From: Unio delphinus
Taxonomy: Eukaryota; Mollusca; Bivalvia; Unionida; Unionidae
Assembly: GCA_029339505.1 (NCBI GenBank)
Contig: JAQISU010000167.1
Coordinates: forward strand, 86,001 to 150,000
Reading direction: 5' to 3'
Length of the DNA: 64,000 nucleotides
Part shown: one piece after another, positions 12,104-21,769 of the stretch
Numbering within the stretch: the first letter of the stretch is position 1
Layout of the letters: each line of letters starts with the position of its first letter
Translations under genes and position numbers: made by a program
The notes under the pieces: model-generated
The model's input: only the letters and a program-made list of their open reading frames with translations
Database searches by the model: none
What the model was told of the DNA's origin: nothing

Positions 12104-13548
12104 TTACATGTTTTCTACTGGTGCGTCAACGACTCTCATCCTTCCAGCTGCACCTTCGAGTAACATTGATTTATTACTGAGAATGACAGCAATTATTCTG
12201 TAGGGACCAGTACCTGCTCCAGCAACATGAGGCTGTATTGTTTTAACTCGGAATTTTATATCGACGACATAGGGATTGATGAAGTTTCATTGAGGAGTCT
12301 AATTAGATTAAGATGTTGCAACAAACAATAATAAATCGGATATAAATTTCAAAATCCAATTGCGATATTTGCAGACCAGTATCGATATTCTGATCGCGTC
12401 CCATAAACGCCCATAAAGGATGATATGCGCGTGCTATTTGATTATCAACGTAATTAAGCAAACTATATTCGGACGTTTCTTGTTGACCATTTATACTCAA
12501 TGAAACCTCATTAATCCCTAATTTGTCAAATAGCATATGGCAATGCTGTTGTTTATTAATACGGTCTAATCGTGCCGTGTCCTGCAACACAATGAATACA
12601 TGTGTTAGAGCAGAAACGCTCTTTGTTGATGCTATTTCCTATGTAATTACACCTGGAACAGCATTCGTCGTTGTAGCCGTCGTAAGCTCAAACCGTGACA
12701 TCAATGATTTACCACCCTTGTCCATAAACGATAATAATCTCTGTTCTGTGGTGATCGATGGGGTCATTGCCGGAAACAAACCACACTGAGAGTTTTGATA
12801 GAATTACTTTACCATCAGCAACACCGTCAGCGTGCCAGATTTCATCATTATCATTACTTTTTCTCACAAGAACTATTTTATGTTTAGCTCCGAAGATCAC
12901 CTTTCTAACATTTCTACAGAATCCAAATATATGAGATAGTGGAACTGCGCAGGACAGTCTTTCATTGTCATCTAACACCACTTTACGTGTTAAAAACCCC
13001 AGAATGAAATTGGGATTATTACCGACAATCATTTCCTGGAGATTATCAACATTAACAGGCGGAACAGCACGATTCTTTGTTTGTCTTTTAAGATAATGAT
13101 TATTATCAGCGTGATTAGTATTATCCTTAGCAAACATCATCGACTGACTAGCCGATCTTATATAATCGTCAGAATATCGAGCTAAACAAACTATTGTTGT
13201 AGCAATATCAACATCATGCTCGATAAATTCGATCTCTCTTCCATCACTCATATATCGAGCGCTACTAAACAACGTAATAATACCATTGTTGACAAAACCA
13301 ACCTCAGTAGTTGAGAGATTATCATACCATGCATTAGCTGCAACATTTGTCACAAGCTGACTTTCTACTTCGATGAAAGCTTCGCAAGGTAAGAAATATT
13401 TACTTGTATCCTGAACCTAAAGTTCTATTCTAGATCTGGAATCGGGTTGTATCGCAGGATGGGAATAAAATTGATAATCGCGTACGCAATCATTTTAGAG
13501 AACCGGCGCGTCTATTTCAAAAGCTTCGTTGGGTGAAGATTTCAACAT
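12104..13548 (-). pseudogene. Polinton major capsid protein (double jelly-roll), copy 1
   Basis: The start is MLKSSPNEAFEI at 13,548 and the end is VVDAPVENM and a TAA at 12,104, about 480 codons. Conserved blocks in order: 'QDTSKYFLP', 'EFIEHDVDIATT', 'FCRNVRKVIFGAKH', 'NDNDEIWHADGVADGKV', 'RLDRINKQQHCHMLFDKLG', 'GRDQNIDTGLQISQLDFE' and 'IQPHVAGAGTGPYRI'. These match the hexon-like MCP of Polintons and adintoviruses, which forms the icosahedral shell. The largest open block is 12,709-13,353. Nonsense codons interrupt at APVL*, RIEL* and VPGVIT*, and frameshifts lie near 12,710 and 12,300. The same lesions are in copy 2. Confidence 0.88.
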
Positions 13549-13573
13549 TTTATTATATATTTGTCGATCTAAA

Positions 13574-13930
13574 TCATGATCTCGACCGGAGTCTTAACCA
13601 ACTACCCGCTATTAGACTCGCGGCAAGATTTATCTGTGCTTCGCCGTCTTGATTTATCAAAGTTGCTAAATTTGTATCTGCCGCTTGATTTAATTTATTA
13701 TCTTGCTGACACTCGGTGGCATAAGTTCAGTAAACAGTAGTTTCGTCGGTGCTGACTTTTTTATGTCATCGAATCAGCGATATTAGTTTCTCCTTTGCCA
13801 TATTAAACGCTTTACAGGCAAGATCACCAAAAGTATTAATACCCTTATCACGAATATCACCGATAGCTTTCATCGATAATTTATTTTCGATCGGCGCTAT
13901 TTTCGGAACCATTATTGAAAACATCCCTCT
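13574..13930 (-). pseudogene. Minor capsid (PY-like) gene, truncated copy 1
   Basis: This is the 3' part of the gene described at 16,517-16,945. Its 5' end was cut off by the duplication junction at 13,930, so the Gly-rich start is absent. It ends 25 bp before the MCP start, as in copy 2. Confidence 0.75.
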
Positions 13931-14099
13931 AATTTACCTTGTTAGTCTTGAAATACAATTTTATCGCGCAATGCATCTACCAGGTTTAAATTTTCAGAGA
14001 TTGCGTTGTCGAGAATTTTTTTTTACAATCTCGAGTGAAACTTCACCAGTGGTTTATCCTCGTGAGAGAGATCTTCCCCATATATCTACCATTATACAT

Positions 14100-14522
14100 T
14101 TAAAAATTCTTTAAAAAGTTATCGCTTCTATATTCATGTACAATTTTATGAGGCGGTGCGGTCGATGATGATATAGTTTCGAGGACATTAATAAACTTTT
14201 GACCGCATATCAAAGGATCGGTCATTGTCTTTGTTGGCAACGTTGAATACCAAATCGGTACTTTGTAAGGTAATCGCGCCATAAATTTTAGAAATTCTTT
14301 AGGCGGTGCTAGCCTGTAAGAGTCAAAATAAATAATTCCACGTTGATACATTGCGTATGCGACACAATGAGTTCCAGGTCCAGTGTTATTATCGTGATTA
14401 ATAATACCGGTTTCAGTATTGGATGGTTGTTGTGGTAAGGTTAATTGATCTCTCATAAAAACACATTTGAAATATTTTATATTATGGTTTTTGGCAGCTT
14501 CGGTTTAATCAATATTTGACAT
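14100..14522 (-). pseudogene. Adenain-like cysteine protease, copy 2
   Basis: Same protein as 11,187-11,579 with the same GTHC, YFDS and ICGQ segments and the same TAA at codon 6 (start at 14,522). A single base difference near 14,130 (TATATT here, TTTATT in copy 1) removes the early stop of copy 1, so this copy reads ten residues further, ending DNFLKNF. The copy-2 end is probably ancestral, because it lies within otherwise identical sequence. Confidence 0.85.
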
Positions 14523-14527
14523 CGGGG

Positions 14528-14767
14528 TTATGAATAAATGCTTCCTGGGAGTATCAGGCCGGCTCTGTATGGTGTGAAACGACTCCTTTGTAGTCTCAAA
14601 CCCTTTCCCTTTGTTGTATAACCCTGCCCAGTAGCTTTTTTCAATACCATTCCAGCAGAGGTTCCAACAGCACCTAACGCGGAAGTCTTAGCTACCACAG
14701 CAGTGGCGGCAGCAATCAGCGCAGGAATCGTGGCTAACAGAGGAAATGTTCCACCTGATTTACCCAT
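14528..14767 (-). CDS. Small hydrophobic/basic capsid peptide, copy 2
   Basis: An intact 79-codon twin of 11,585-11,824, with one Ala-to-Val change in the hydrophobic segment and one Phe-to-Leu change near the end. It sits between MCP and protease in the same spacing. Confidence 0.7.
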   Translation of the reverse strand: MGKSGGTFPLLATIPALIAAATAVVAKTSALGAVGTSAGMVLKKATGQGYTTKGKGLRLQRSRFTPYRAGLILPGSIYS

Positions 14768-15046
14768 ACCTTTAACCGCGGACGGAGCAAAATTAAGTTA
14801 AACACCGGTTTTTTAGTTTAAAGCTTAACTAAAATGATTAAGTTGGATTTTAGTCAATGATGTTTTATTTGGCCCGCCGTTAGAGGTCTAATCATGTTTT
14901 TAGGTTATATTTGCCCCGCATGATACTCGCGTTTTTCGATTGCAATATCTTTGCATTACCTTCCCTCAAGGTGACATTAACATGATTATATGACATTTTA
15001 TTTAATATGAGGTCGATCTAATTGTCTACATGCTTTTGGAAAATAT

Positions 15047-16491
15047 TTACATGTTTTCTACTGGTGCGTCAACGACTCTCATCCTTCCAGCTGCACCTTC
15101 GAGTAACATTGATTTATTACTGAGAATGACAGCAATTATTCTGTAGTGACCAGTACCTGCTCCAGCAACATGAGGCTGTATTGTTTTAACTCGGAATTTT
15201 ATATCGACGACATAGGGATTGATGAAGTTTCATTGAGGAGTCTAATTAGATTAAGATGTTGCAACAAACAATAATAAATCGGATATAAATTTCAAAATCC
15301 AATTGCGATATTTGCAGACCAGTATCGATATTCTGATCGCGTCCCATAAACGCCCATAAAGGATGATATGCGCGTGCTATTTGATTATCAATGTAATTAA
15401 GCAAACTATATTCGGACGTTTCTTGTTGACCATTTATACTCAATCAAACCTCATTAATCCCTAATTTGTCAAATAGCATATGGCAATGCTGTTGTTTATT
15501 AACAGGGTCTAATCGTGCCGTGTCCTGCAACACAATGAATACATGTGTTAGAGCAGAAACGCTCTTTGTTGATGCTATTTCCTATGTAATTACACCTGGA
15601 ACAGCATTCGTCGTTGTAGCCGTCGTAAGCTCAAACCGTGACATCAATGATTTACCACCCTTGTCCATAAACGATAATAATCTCTGTTCTGTGGTGATCG
15701 ATGGGGTCATTGCCGGAAACAAACCACACTGAGAGTTTTGATAGAATTACTTTACCATCAGCAACACCGTCAGCGTGCCAGATTTCATCATTATCATTAC
15801 TTTTTCTCTCAAGAACTATTTTATGTTTAGCTCCGAAGATCACCTTTCTAACATTTCTACAGAATGCAAATATATGAGATAGTGGAACTGCGCAGGACAG
15901 TCTTTCATTGTCATCTAACACCACTTTACGTGTTAAAAACCCCAGAATGAAATTGGGATTATTACCGACAATCATTTCCTGGAGATTATCAACATTAACA
16001 GGCGGAACAGCACGATTCTTTGTTTGTCTTTTAAGATAATGATTATTATCAGCGTGATTAGTATTATCCTTAGCAAACATCATCGACTGACTAGCCGATC
16101 TTATATAATCGTCAGAATATCGAGCTAAACAAACTATTGTTGTAGCAACATCAACATCATGCTCGATAAATTCGATCTCTCTTCCATCACTCATATATCG
16201 AGCGCTACTAAACAACGTAATAATACCATTGTTGACAAAACCAACCTCAGTAGTTGAGAGATTATCATACCATGCATTAGCTGCAACATTTGTCACAAGC
16301 TGACTTTCTACTTCGATGAAAGCTTCGCAAGGTAAGAAATATTTACTTGTATCCTGAACCTAAAGTTCTATTCTAGATCTGGAATCGGGTTGTATCGCAG
16401 GATGGGAATAAAATTGATAATCGCGTACGGAATCATTTTAGAGAACCGGCGCGTCTATTTCAAAAGCTTCGTTGGGTGAAGATTTCAACAT
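15047..16491 (-). pseudogene. Polinton major capsid protein, copy 2
   Basis: Same length and blocks as 12,104-13,548 at offset 2,943, start at 16,491. The largest open block is 15,652-16,296. It differs by a few residues (for example FAFCRN for FGFCRN and VLERKS for VLVRKS). The three nonsense codons listed for copy 1 are all present here too, so they predate the duplication. The start lies 25 bp after the minor-capsid gene stop, an operon-like spacing. Confidence 0.88.
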
Positions 16492-16516
16492 TTTATTATA
16501 TATTTGTCGATCTAGA

Positions 16517-16945
16517 TCATAATCTTGACCGGAGTCTTAACCAACTACCCGATATTAGACTCGCGGCAAGATTTATCTGTGCTTCGCCGTCTTGATTTAT
16601 CAAAGTTGCTAAATTTGTATCTGCCGCTTGATTTAATTTATTATCTTGCTGACACTCGGTGGCATAAGTTCAGTAAACAGTAGTTTCGTCGGTGCTGGCT
16701 TTTTTATGTCGTCGAATCAGCGATATTAGTTTCTTCTTTGCCATATTAAACGCTTTACAGGGAAGATCACCAAAAGTATTAATACCCTTATCACGAATAT
16801 CACCGATAGCTTTCATCAATAATTTATTTTCGATCGGCGCTATTTTCGGAACCATTATTGAAAACAATCCTCTAACAACATCACCGAGACCGTCTCTATA
16901 ATATACTTTACAAACAGGCAATCGTGAAATTTACAATGTAGGTAA
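16517..16945 (-). pseudogene. Glycine-rich minor capsid (PY-like) gene
   Basis: The open block (16,670-16,921) has YRDGLGDVVRGLF near its start and then a basic, Ala/Ile-rich stretch; the last part, in another frame, ends ASLISGSWLRLRSRL. Polintons encode such a Gly-rich minor protein just upstream of the MCP. The second copy in this window (45,937-46,341, + strand) aligns across the whole length and shows that this one has an extra T near the start (AATTTCACG against AATTCACG), which shifts the frame, and a second shift near 16,670. Its role as a minor capsid or vertex component is inferred from position. Confidence 0.7.
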
Positions 16946-16999
16946 TAGTTGGATTGTTATGGTTAAGATGTATGATCATGTTTTTAAATTGTTTTTTAT

Positions 17000-18012
17000 C
17001 TAATCGCTGTGATAATCATCAACGAATTCATCAATAAACTCTCGATATACACCCATATTCATGATAACACCTTCAAATAATCGTCTGCAGATATCAGCGG
17101 TTCCAGTAATTATTTCCAGTGAGTTATTTACAGCTCGTTTACCCGATATGAGATTTTCTAATCGTGCTATATCAGACAGAAGACTTTTAGAACAAGGAAC
17201 AAGACTACTACCGTGAGTTCCAGAGGGACAAAATCCTTCACTAAAAGCACCTTCCTCTTCGTGTTTCTTTAAAAAAAATTAATGGTAATCTTCCTACACT
17301 TGCTTTTTAAGTTGTTCATCAGCCTTTACCAACTCTGACATCAATCGTTTTTGCGGGGAGAGAGATTTTTGTTTAACCCGAGGAGGTTGATCAGACTCTT
17401 GCTCAAGTGGTGAATACGTAGGTGGTGGTTGTTGAGATTGTGATCTATATTCTTTATCAAATTTTGTATTTTATCTACAAAATTAGCATATTTTGGATCA
17501 TCATTCTGGCTTGTATTTTGTTGTAGTATACATGATATATCCACCTAATAAAATTATCGTTATTTATAATAGCGTATTTTCATATTAAAATTATATCTTT
17601 GTGTACCAATCTCGCTAGTGTTGCAGCGGGAAAATTATCTTCCTTAATTTCTCTGAGTCGTTCAATAACACCCTCGTTAAACATTATTACCAATTCAACA
17701 GTTTCCCTTACCAGGTTAGATTTTAATGTAAGATTTTCCTCCACGACAGGAGGAGGTTGCGTTACATTTTGTTTTTTTTTTCAAATTCAGGAAGAACACC
17801 TGTCTTTACTTCTTCCCCTTCTTTTCCATATATTAACCATTTGTGGTTGTGGTAATAGGTTTGAATAATTGTTCAACACCTATTACAAAATCAACTTGAG
17901 ATTTTTGCCGCGCTTGTAATTTATTTCTAACCGAATCTCTCACAGGTATAAATCCTTAAATCGTGACTAATCGTTCTCTAGTTAGTCTGGTTGTTAACGA
18001 TTCTCCTTCCAT
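17000..18012 (-). pseudogene. Conserved Polinton gene X (coiled-coil), decayed
   Basis: It starts MEGESLTTRLTRERL at 18,012 and ends FIDEFVDDYHSD at 17,000. Recognisable blocks are 'RDSVRNKLQARQKSQVDF', 'EQLFKPIT', a Gln/Pro-rich region with PPPTYSPLEQE, 'LENLISGKRAVNNS' and 'CRRLFEG'. The same blocks in the same order occur in the + strand copy at 44,814-45,929. An LFKPIT-type element followed by coiled coil is, to my recollection, common in a Polinton gene upstream of the capsid genes, of unknown function. Many stops and frameshifts interrupt it. It lies just upstream of the minor-capsid gene. Confidence 0.7.
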
Positions 18013-18397
18013 TATCGACGATTTAATTGATAGTAGCAGGATGGCCGTGACAACGATTCAGACTCAAATTTTATAAAAACTATGATTACAATATATAAAA
18101 AATAATCATAACAAATGTCAACGAGGAAAAATAAAAATCGGGGTCATTTTTGTTTTCATGGAATTGGCATTTCAATTACATTTTTATTTTTATAATAGTT
18201 ATTATTTTAGTTTTTATTTAACTGAGAAATATGTTTGTAGGGTTTATCCATTCTGCTGCTTTACTTGTTTATCAAAGAAAATTCAGGTGAACCGATTTTC
18301 TGAAAAACCTATCATCTCTAGACAAGAACGTACATTACAACAGCATGTAATACAAAACAAAAAAAAACTTGAAATCGGACGAAGAATTTTTAATTTA

Positions 18398-18402
<5 letters not shown>

Positions 18403-18458
<56 letters not shown>
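18403..18458. repeat. (AT)n microsatellite
   Basis: A perfect AT dinucleotide run of about 28 units; the open frame across it is an artefact. Confidence 0.97.
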
Positions 18459-18461
<3 letters not shown>

Positions 18462-18639
18462 TATCCCTTTCCCTTTCCCCATAAAAAAAAATTATTATAA
18501 AGCTTTTTTTGTACTATATATAAATTAATCATTTGGTTTCAAAAAAATATATAAGTACTCTATGTCAGGATTATGTTCCTGTAACAATTAACTCGACTTT
18601 AGTGACTGAAAATTGTATTATTTATTAACAGGCATAGAG

Positions 18640-19360
18640 AATTAATTCATGTCATTTACATTTGCATCTATTGGATTAATTTGTCCATATCTCACTGTAT
18701 GTCCCTTAAATGTTACATTAGCCTGGCAGAACTCAAACAAATTGTCAAAGAATTTCCGAATCGTTGCTTAATGTTTTTTCTAGGTGTCGTTGCGGAGGAT
18801 GACATCATCGATGTAACCATCACAATTATCTCCCAGAGGCAATAATATTCAGAAGACGTTGGCGACCCTTTCATACAAAACGGCATTACTTTATATTGGT
18901 AAAGTCCATCTGGAGTAACGATAGCCAAAATTTCCTTTCTCATTCCATTAGTAGATATTTGCCAAATCTTTTAAGAAGGTCAAATTTGGTGACATACTTG
19001 ACATTTCTGATTTTATCAATGCAGGTCATCGATTCCTGGTAATGGAAATGAATATGTCTTTGTCAAACTATTCACCTTCCTAGAATCAGTGCACATTTGA
19101 AAAGTTCTCTCTGGTTTTGCAACACATATGCATGGCGAACTCCAGTCATTTATAATGGGATTGCCTTCTCCAGAAAATACTGAATTGTATACTCAAGTAT
19201 TCTTTTTTGAGAGGGTTCATCCTGTTCTGTTCTTGTTTTACATTGTTAGAATCTACAATTTCATTGTGATACAAACGTTTGTTTGTCCTTATAGGAATAT
19301 CTGGAAATAAGTGCTCATATTCAATTATTAAACTGTTTGAGTTCAATTGTTTCTTCCTCT
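18640..19360 (-). pseudogene. Ty3/gypsy reverse transcriptase fragment
   Basis: From right to left: a pre-RT block (19,146-19,346) with EHLFPDIPIRTN and NRMNPLKKEYL, then the RT core with AIVTPDGLYQYKVMPF (normally followed by GMKNAP; here CMKGSPTS), YIDDVI as the catalytic motif in a shifted frame at about 18,800, and VRYGQINPID near 18,670. The section between pre-RT and motif B is scrambled by stops. No integrase, RNase H or LTR is attached. The product would be the polymerase domain of a gypsy Pol. Confidence 0.85.
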
Positions 19361-19672
19361 TGCAAATGTGAAAGTTTCTGGTCCAGACGGTTCATAATTT
19401 CTGAATTCCGAAGATTTTTCACTCAAATATCAGCAGAATCCGAAGATATTCCTTCACTTAAAACTTCATGAATGGGATGGGTAAAACGAAATTATTTGCC
19501 TGTTTAGCACGGCTATCATTTTAAATATGCTGATACTCCTATAGTTTATTCAGATCCCAGGAGCACTAATATTATAATTTAACTCACTGTTTTTCTTTGC
19601 AAGGGCCATCTTAATCTAAGTCGAAGAAACTTTTTAGAAATGAGCAAAAGAGACAAGCTCCATTTTCAGACC

Positions 19673-20127
19673 CTAATGTTCCTTCTCAATTGTAGTTCTG
19701 TCAAACTGTAATTTCACTTTTGACTTACACAGCTCAATGCCACATTCACGCATAATAGACTGAAATGTTCGAAACCTAGAATTTGACCTTTGACCAGATT
19801 GGACAGATTTAAAAAGACCAAATTGAGTCAAAAAAATTATTAAAGCTTGTCTCCTTGTTTCAAACCCAAATTGGCAATGGTTGCGTCGATAACACAATAC
19901 ACCACAAAGATTTGGCACGTTGCCCACACCACACTTGCAAGTTCTGTTTTTGTAGATATTGCAGATAAGAACTGGATAAAGAAGTGGTCACTGTGGCAGC
20001 TGAGGCTCTGTTGAGGTACATATTGGTCACTTTTTATAGTCGATGACTTGCGAGGCCTCGATCCAAGAATCATAACTGGTAGGATATCCTTTACAACGTT
20101 CTTCCTTGACTCGATGTTTTCCAACAT
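19673..20127 (-). pseudogene. Unassigned decayed coding sequence, possibly a minor capsid gene
   Basis: Two overlapping frames (19,673-19,927 and 19,840-20,127) suggest one gene with a frameshift. One frame around 19,900 resembles the 'NLQxGxGxGxxFxxLxR' start of PY-like minor capsid genes, but only weakly. It lies directly downstream of the F54H12.3-like integrase. I do not claim the function. Confidence 0.3.
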
Positions 20128-20163
20128 TACGGGTACTTTGTTCGAGAATGCTTTAAATTTCCA

Positions 20164-20800
20164 TCACTTCATCTTCTTTCTTGGTAACGCGATGTAACTT
20201 TGGCACTTGAAACGTTCTTTAAATACTTCCCTGTTCTTGTCTTCTAATTTATATACAGCCGGATGAACACAAAGCACTCGTGAAGTGACATGAAACAATT
20301 CAGTGATCAAGTTGGGTAAGTAACCTTTGTTGAAAGTGCATTTGGTTTTACCAATGCACACCCAATTTCCTGTTGCCAACACGTCACCTTTCTTGGGGAC
20401 AGCCACTATCGGGAACGTACCAAAATGTGACTTCCTTGTCGGGAGTTACTTCCTGGAGGGCACGTCCGATGCTCCGATGATAAGGTTGGTTATATGGTTG
20501 GACCAGTTGTGGCATGACGTCTATGTACTTGAGAGCGTGTTGATGCGGGAAATATTTCACATAAGTTCTTTCAAGGTGTGTTAAAAAAGTTCCGCAATGA
20601 CTTCTTTGGTTTCGGGATTCTCAGTGATGAAAAATTAATGTCACGTCATTATTTCCTTTTGTAAAGCTTGGTTCAGAAATTTGATGACTTTGTCAGTATT
20701 TCATCGTAGAAGGTGACAACGACTTTGCTTCAACAACAGTTTGAGGGCTCGCAGTAACTCGCTTCTTTATATTGGAAAGATTCATGTATAGCTAAATTTG
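20164..20800 (-). pseudogene. F54H12.3-type transposon integrase, C-terminal part
   Basis: The open C-terminal block (20,164-20,406) reads VPKKGDVLATGNWV, then KCTFNKGYLPN and VYKLEDKNREV, the chromo/SH3-like tail of the 'transposon-derived protein F54H12.3' integrase family found in Polintons. Upstream, in other frames, are FFITENPETKEVIAELF (with the catalytic Glu), VKYFPHQHALKYIDVMPQL and a YHRSIG motif at 20,420-20,640, all expected in order. The catalytic Asp region near 20,700 is barely legible and the N-terminus is not seen. At least four frameshifts or stops. This integrase differs in family from the one at 9.6-10.2 kb. Confidence 0.75.
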
Positions 20801-20842
20801 AAAAAGACGTCAATGGCAAAAACAAATATTTGTAGCCACGAT

Positions 20843-21320
20843 TTAGGTAGCAAAATGAGATACATCGGCTAAATCGGCATACAATTTGATCATTGATGTC
20901 TCCCACTTGACTGCGACGTCTGGAATGGTTTGGTCAAATGGGTTTGTGTAAAATATATATTTCTGGTTCTTGTAACCATCAATCCAGGCACTTGAAGTAA
21001 ATGGAGATATTTCCATCCAGTTTTGGAAGTACGATACAATTTTTAAACTCCTCTGTAACCTGCAAGACGAGCTGGATCGAATTAAATTCTGGGTAACGTC
21101 TTCTCCAATTTTTAAAAGCCAGACACTCTTCGCTGATGATACTTTGGATGAGGCTAAATGGGTGTTGGAACGTCGAGGGTATTGGTGCCGATGGTGAAGG
21201 TAATGGGATGGCTTTCGTTTTCTTTTCTTTGTTTTCTTTTGGATTACCTTCTTTCTTTTTAACGTCTGTCGAAAGAGTAATGAACATATTTTAACCCATG
21301 TTTGAGTTCTCGTTGGAGAG
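20843..21320 (-). pseudogene. Unrecognised ORF in element C
   Basis: Two overlapping open frames cover this stretch. One is Lys/Glu- and Ser/Pro-rich at its start, then contains FKNWRRRYPEFNS and NCIVLPKLDGNISIYF. The other ends in NPFDQTIPDVAVKWETSM. The switch between frames near 21,000 looks like a frameshift within one former gene. It lies between the X-like block and the integrase on the same strand. I do not recognise the family. Confidence 0.4.
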
Positions 21321-21329
21321 TAGGATAAG

Positions 21330-21760
21330 AGTGTGGAAAAATTCAACAAAGACGCTGTAATCTTACTAGAAATGGGGACTGAGGAGGTGTTTGAAAGACT
21401 CTTCGTCCCTCTACTGCCTCATACAATCGTGACACGGCGTCTGCTTTGACCGCTGGAGGGAGTGGTGGTGGACTTTCATCAGACCCTTAACATCTTTCAA
21501 AGTCGGTTGGCCAGTTTCATCTAAAGCTTTCTGGTCAAAGAGTTCCATCCGTTGCAATAATTAACTGTACGTTTGTGATTTCTCTGCTTTATACAAATCG
21601 TTGCGATTCATCAACGATTGCATTTCGTGTTGTAATTGGAACATCTCAGTCACATGAGGATTGGGCTGTCAATGCATGGTTCGTTGTTCTTGCCAACGAC
21701 GGTGTTCCATCTATCGTTTGTAAGGAACTAAACTTAGTTTGCGTACTTCCATCGGAATTC
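21330..21760 (-). pseudogene. X-like conserved Polinton gene of element C
   Basis: One reading (with stops) gives LQHEMQSLMNRNDLYKAEKS, then DETGQPTLKDVKG, a proline run, VSRLYEAVEGRRV and FQTPPQSPFL. The coiled start, the 'PTLKDVKG' linker and the 'GRRVFQTPPQSP' tail resemble, to my eye, the coiled gene that precedes capsid genes in Polintons, though it is not closely similar to the X genes at 17.0-18.0 and 44.8-45.9 kb. Identification is tentative. Confidence 0.4.
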
Positions 21761-21769
21761 CATCTTTTG

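Larger units (their letters stand above)
10988..16873. repeat. Tandem direct duplication, unit 2,943 bp
   Basis: Copy 1 is 10,988-13,930 and copy 2 is 13,931-16,873. Every landmark recurs at an offset of exactly 2,943 (11,824/14,767, 13,353/16,296, 13,548/16,491), so there are no net indels, and only scattered substitutions separate the copies. The junction CTCTAATTTACC joins the right end (CTCTAACAAC) to the left end (GTTTAATTTACC) through a shared TAA. The unit carries protease, membrane-peptide and MCP genes plus the 3' part of the minor-capsid gene. Confidence 0.95.

Noticed and set aside
12523..12789. 88-codon plus-strand ORF, repeated at 15,466-15,732
   Set aside because: It is a shadow frame of the MCP gene on the opposite strand.
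13749..14114. 121-codon plus-strand ORF across the duplication junction
   Set aside because: It is antisense to the minor-capsid and protease genes and exists only because of the junction.
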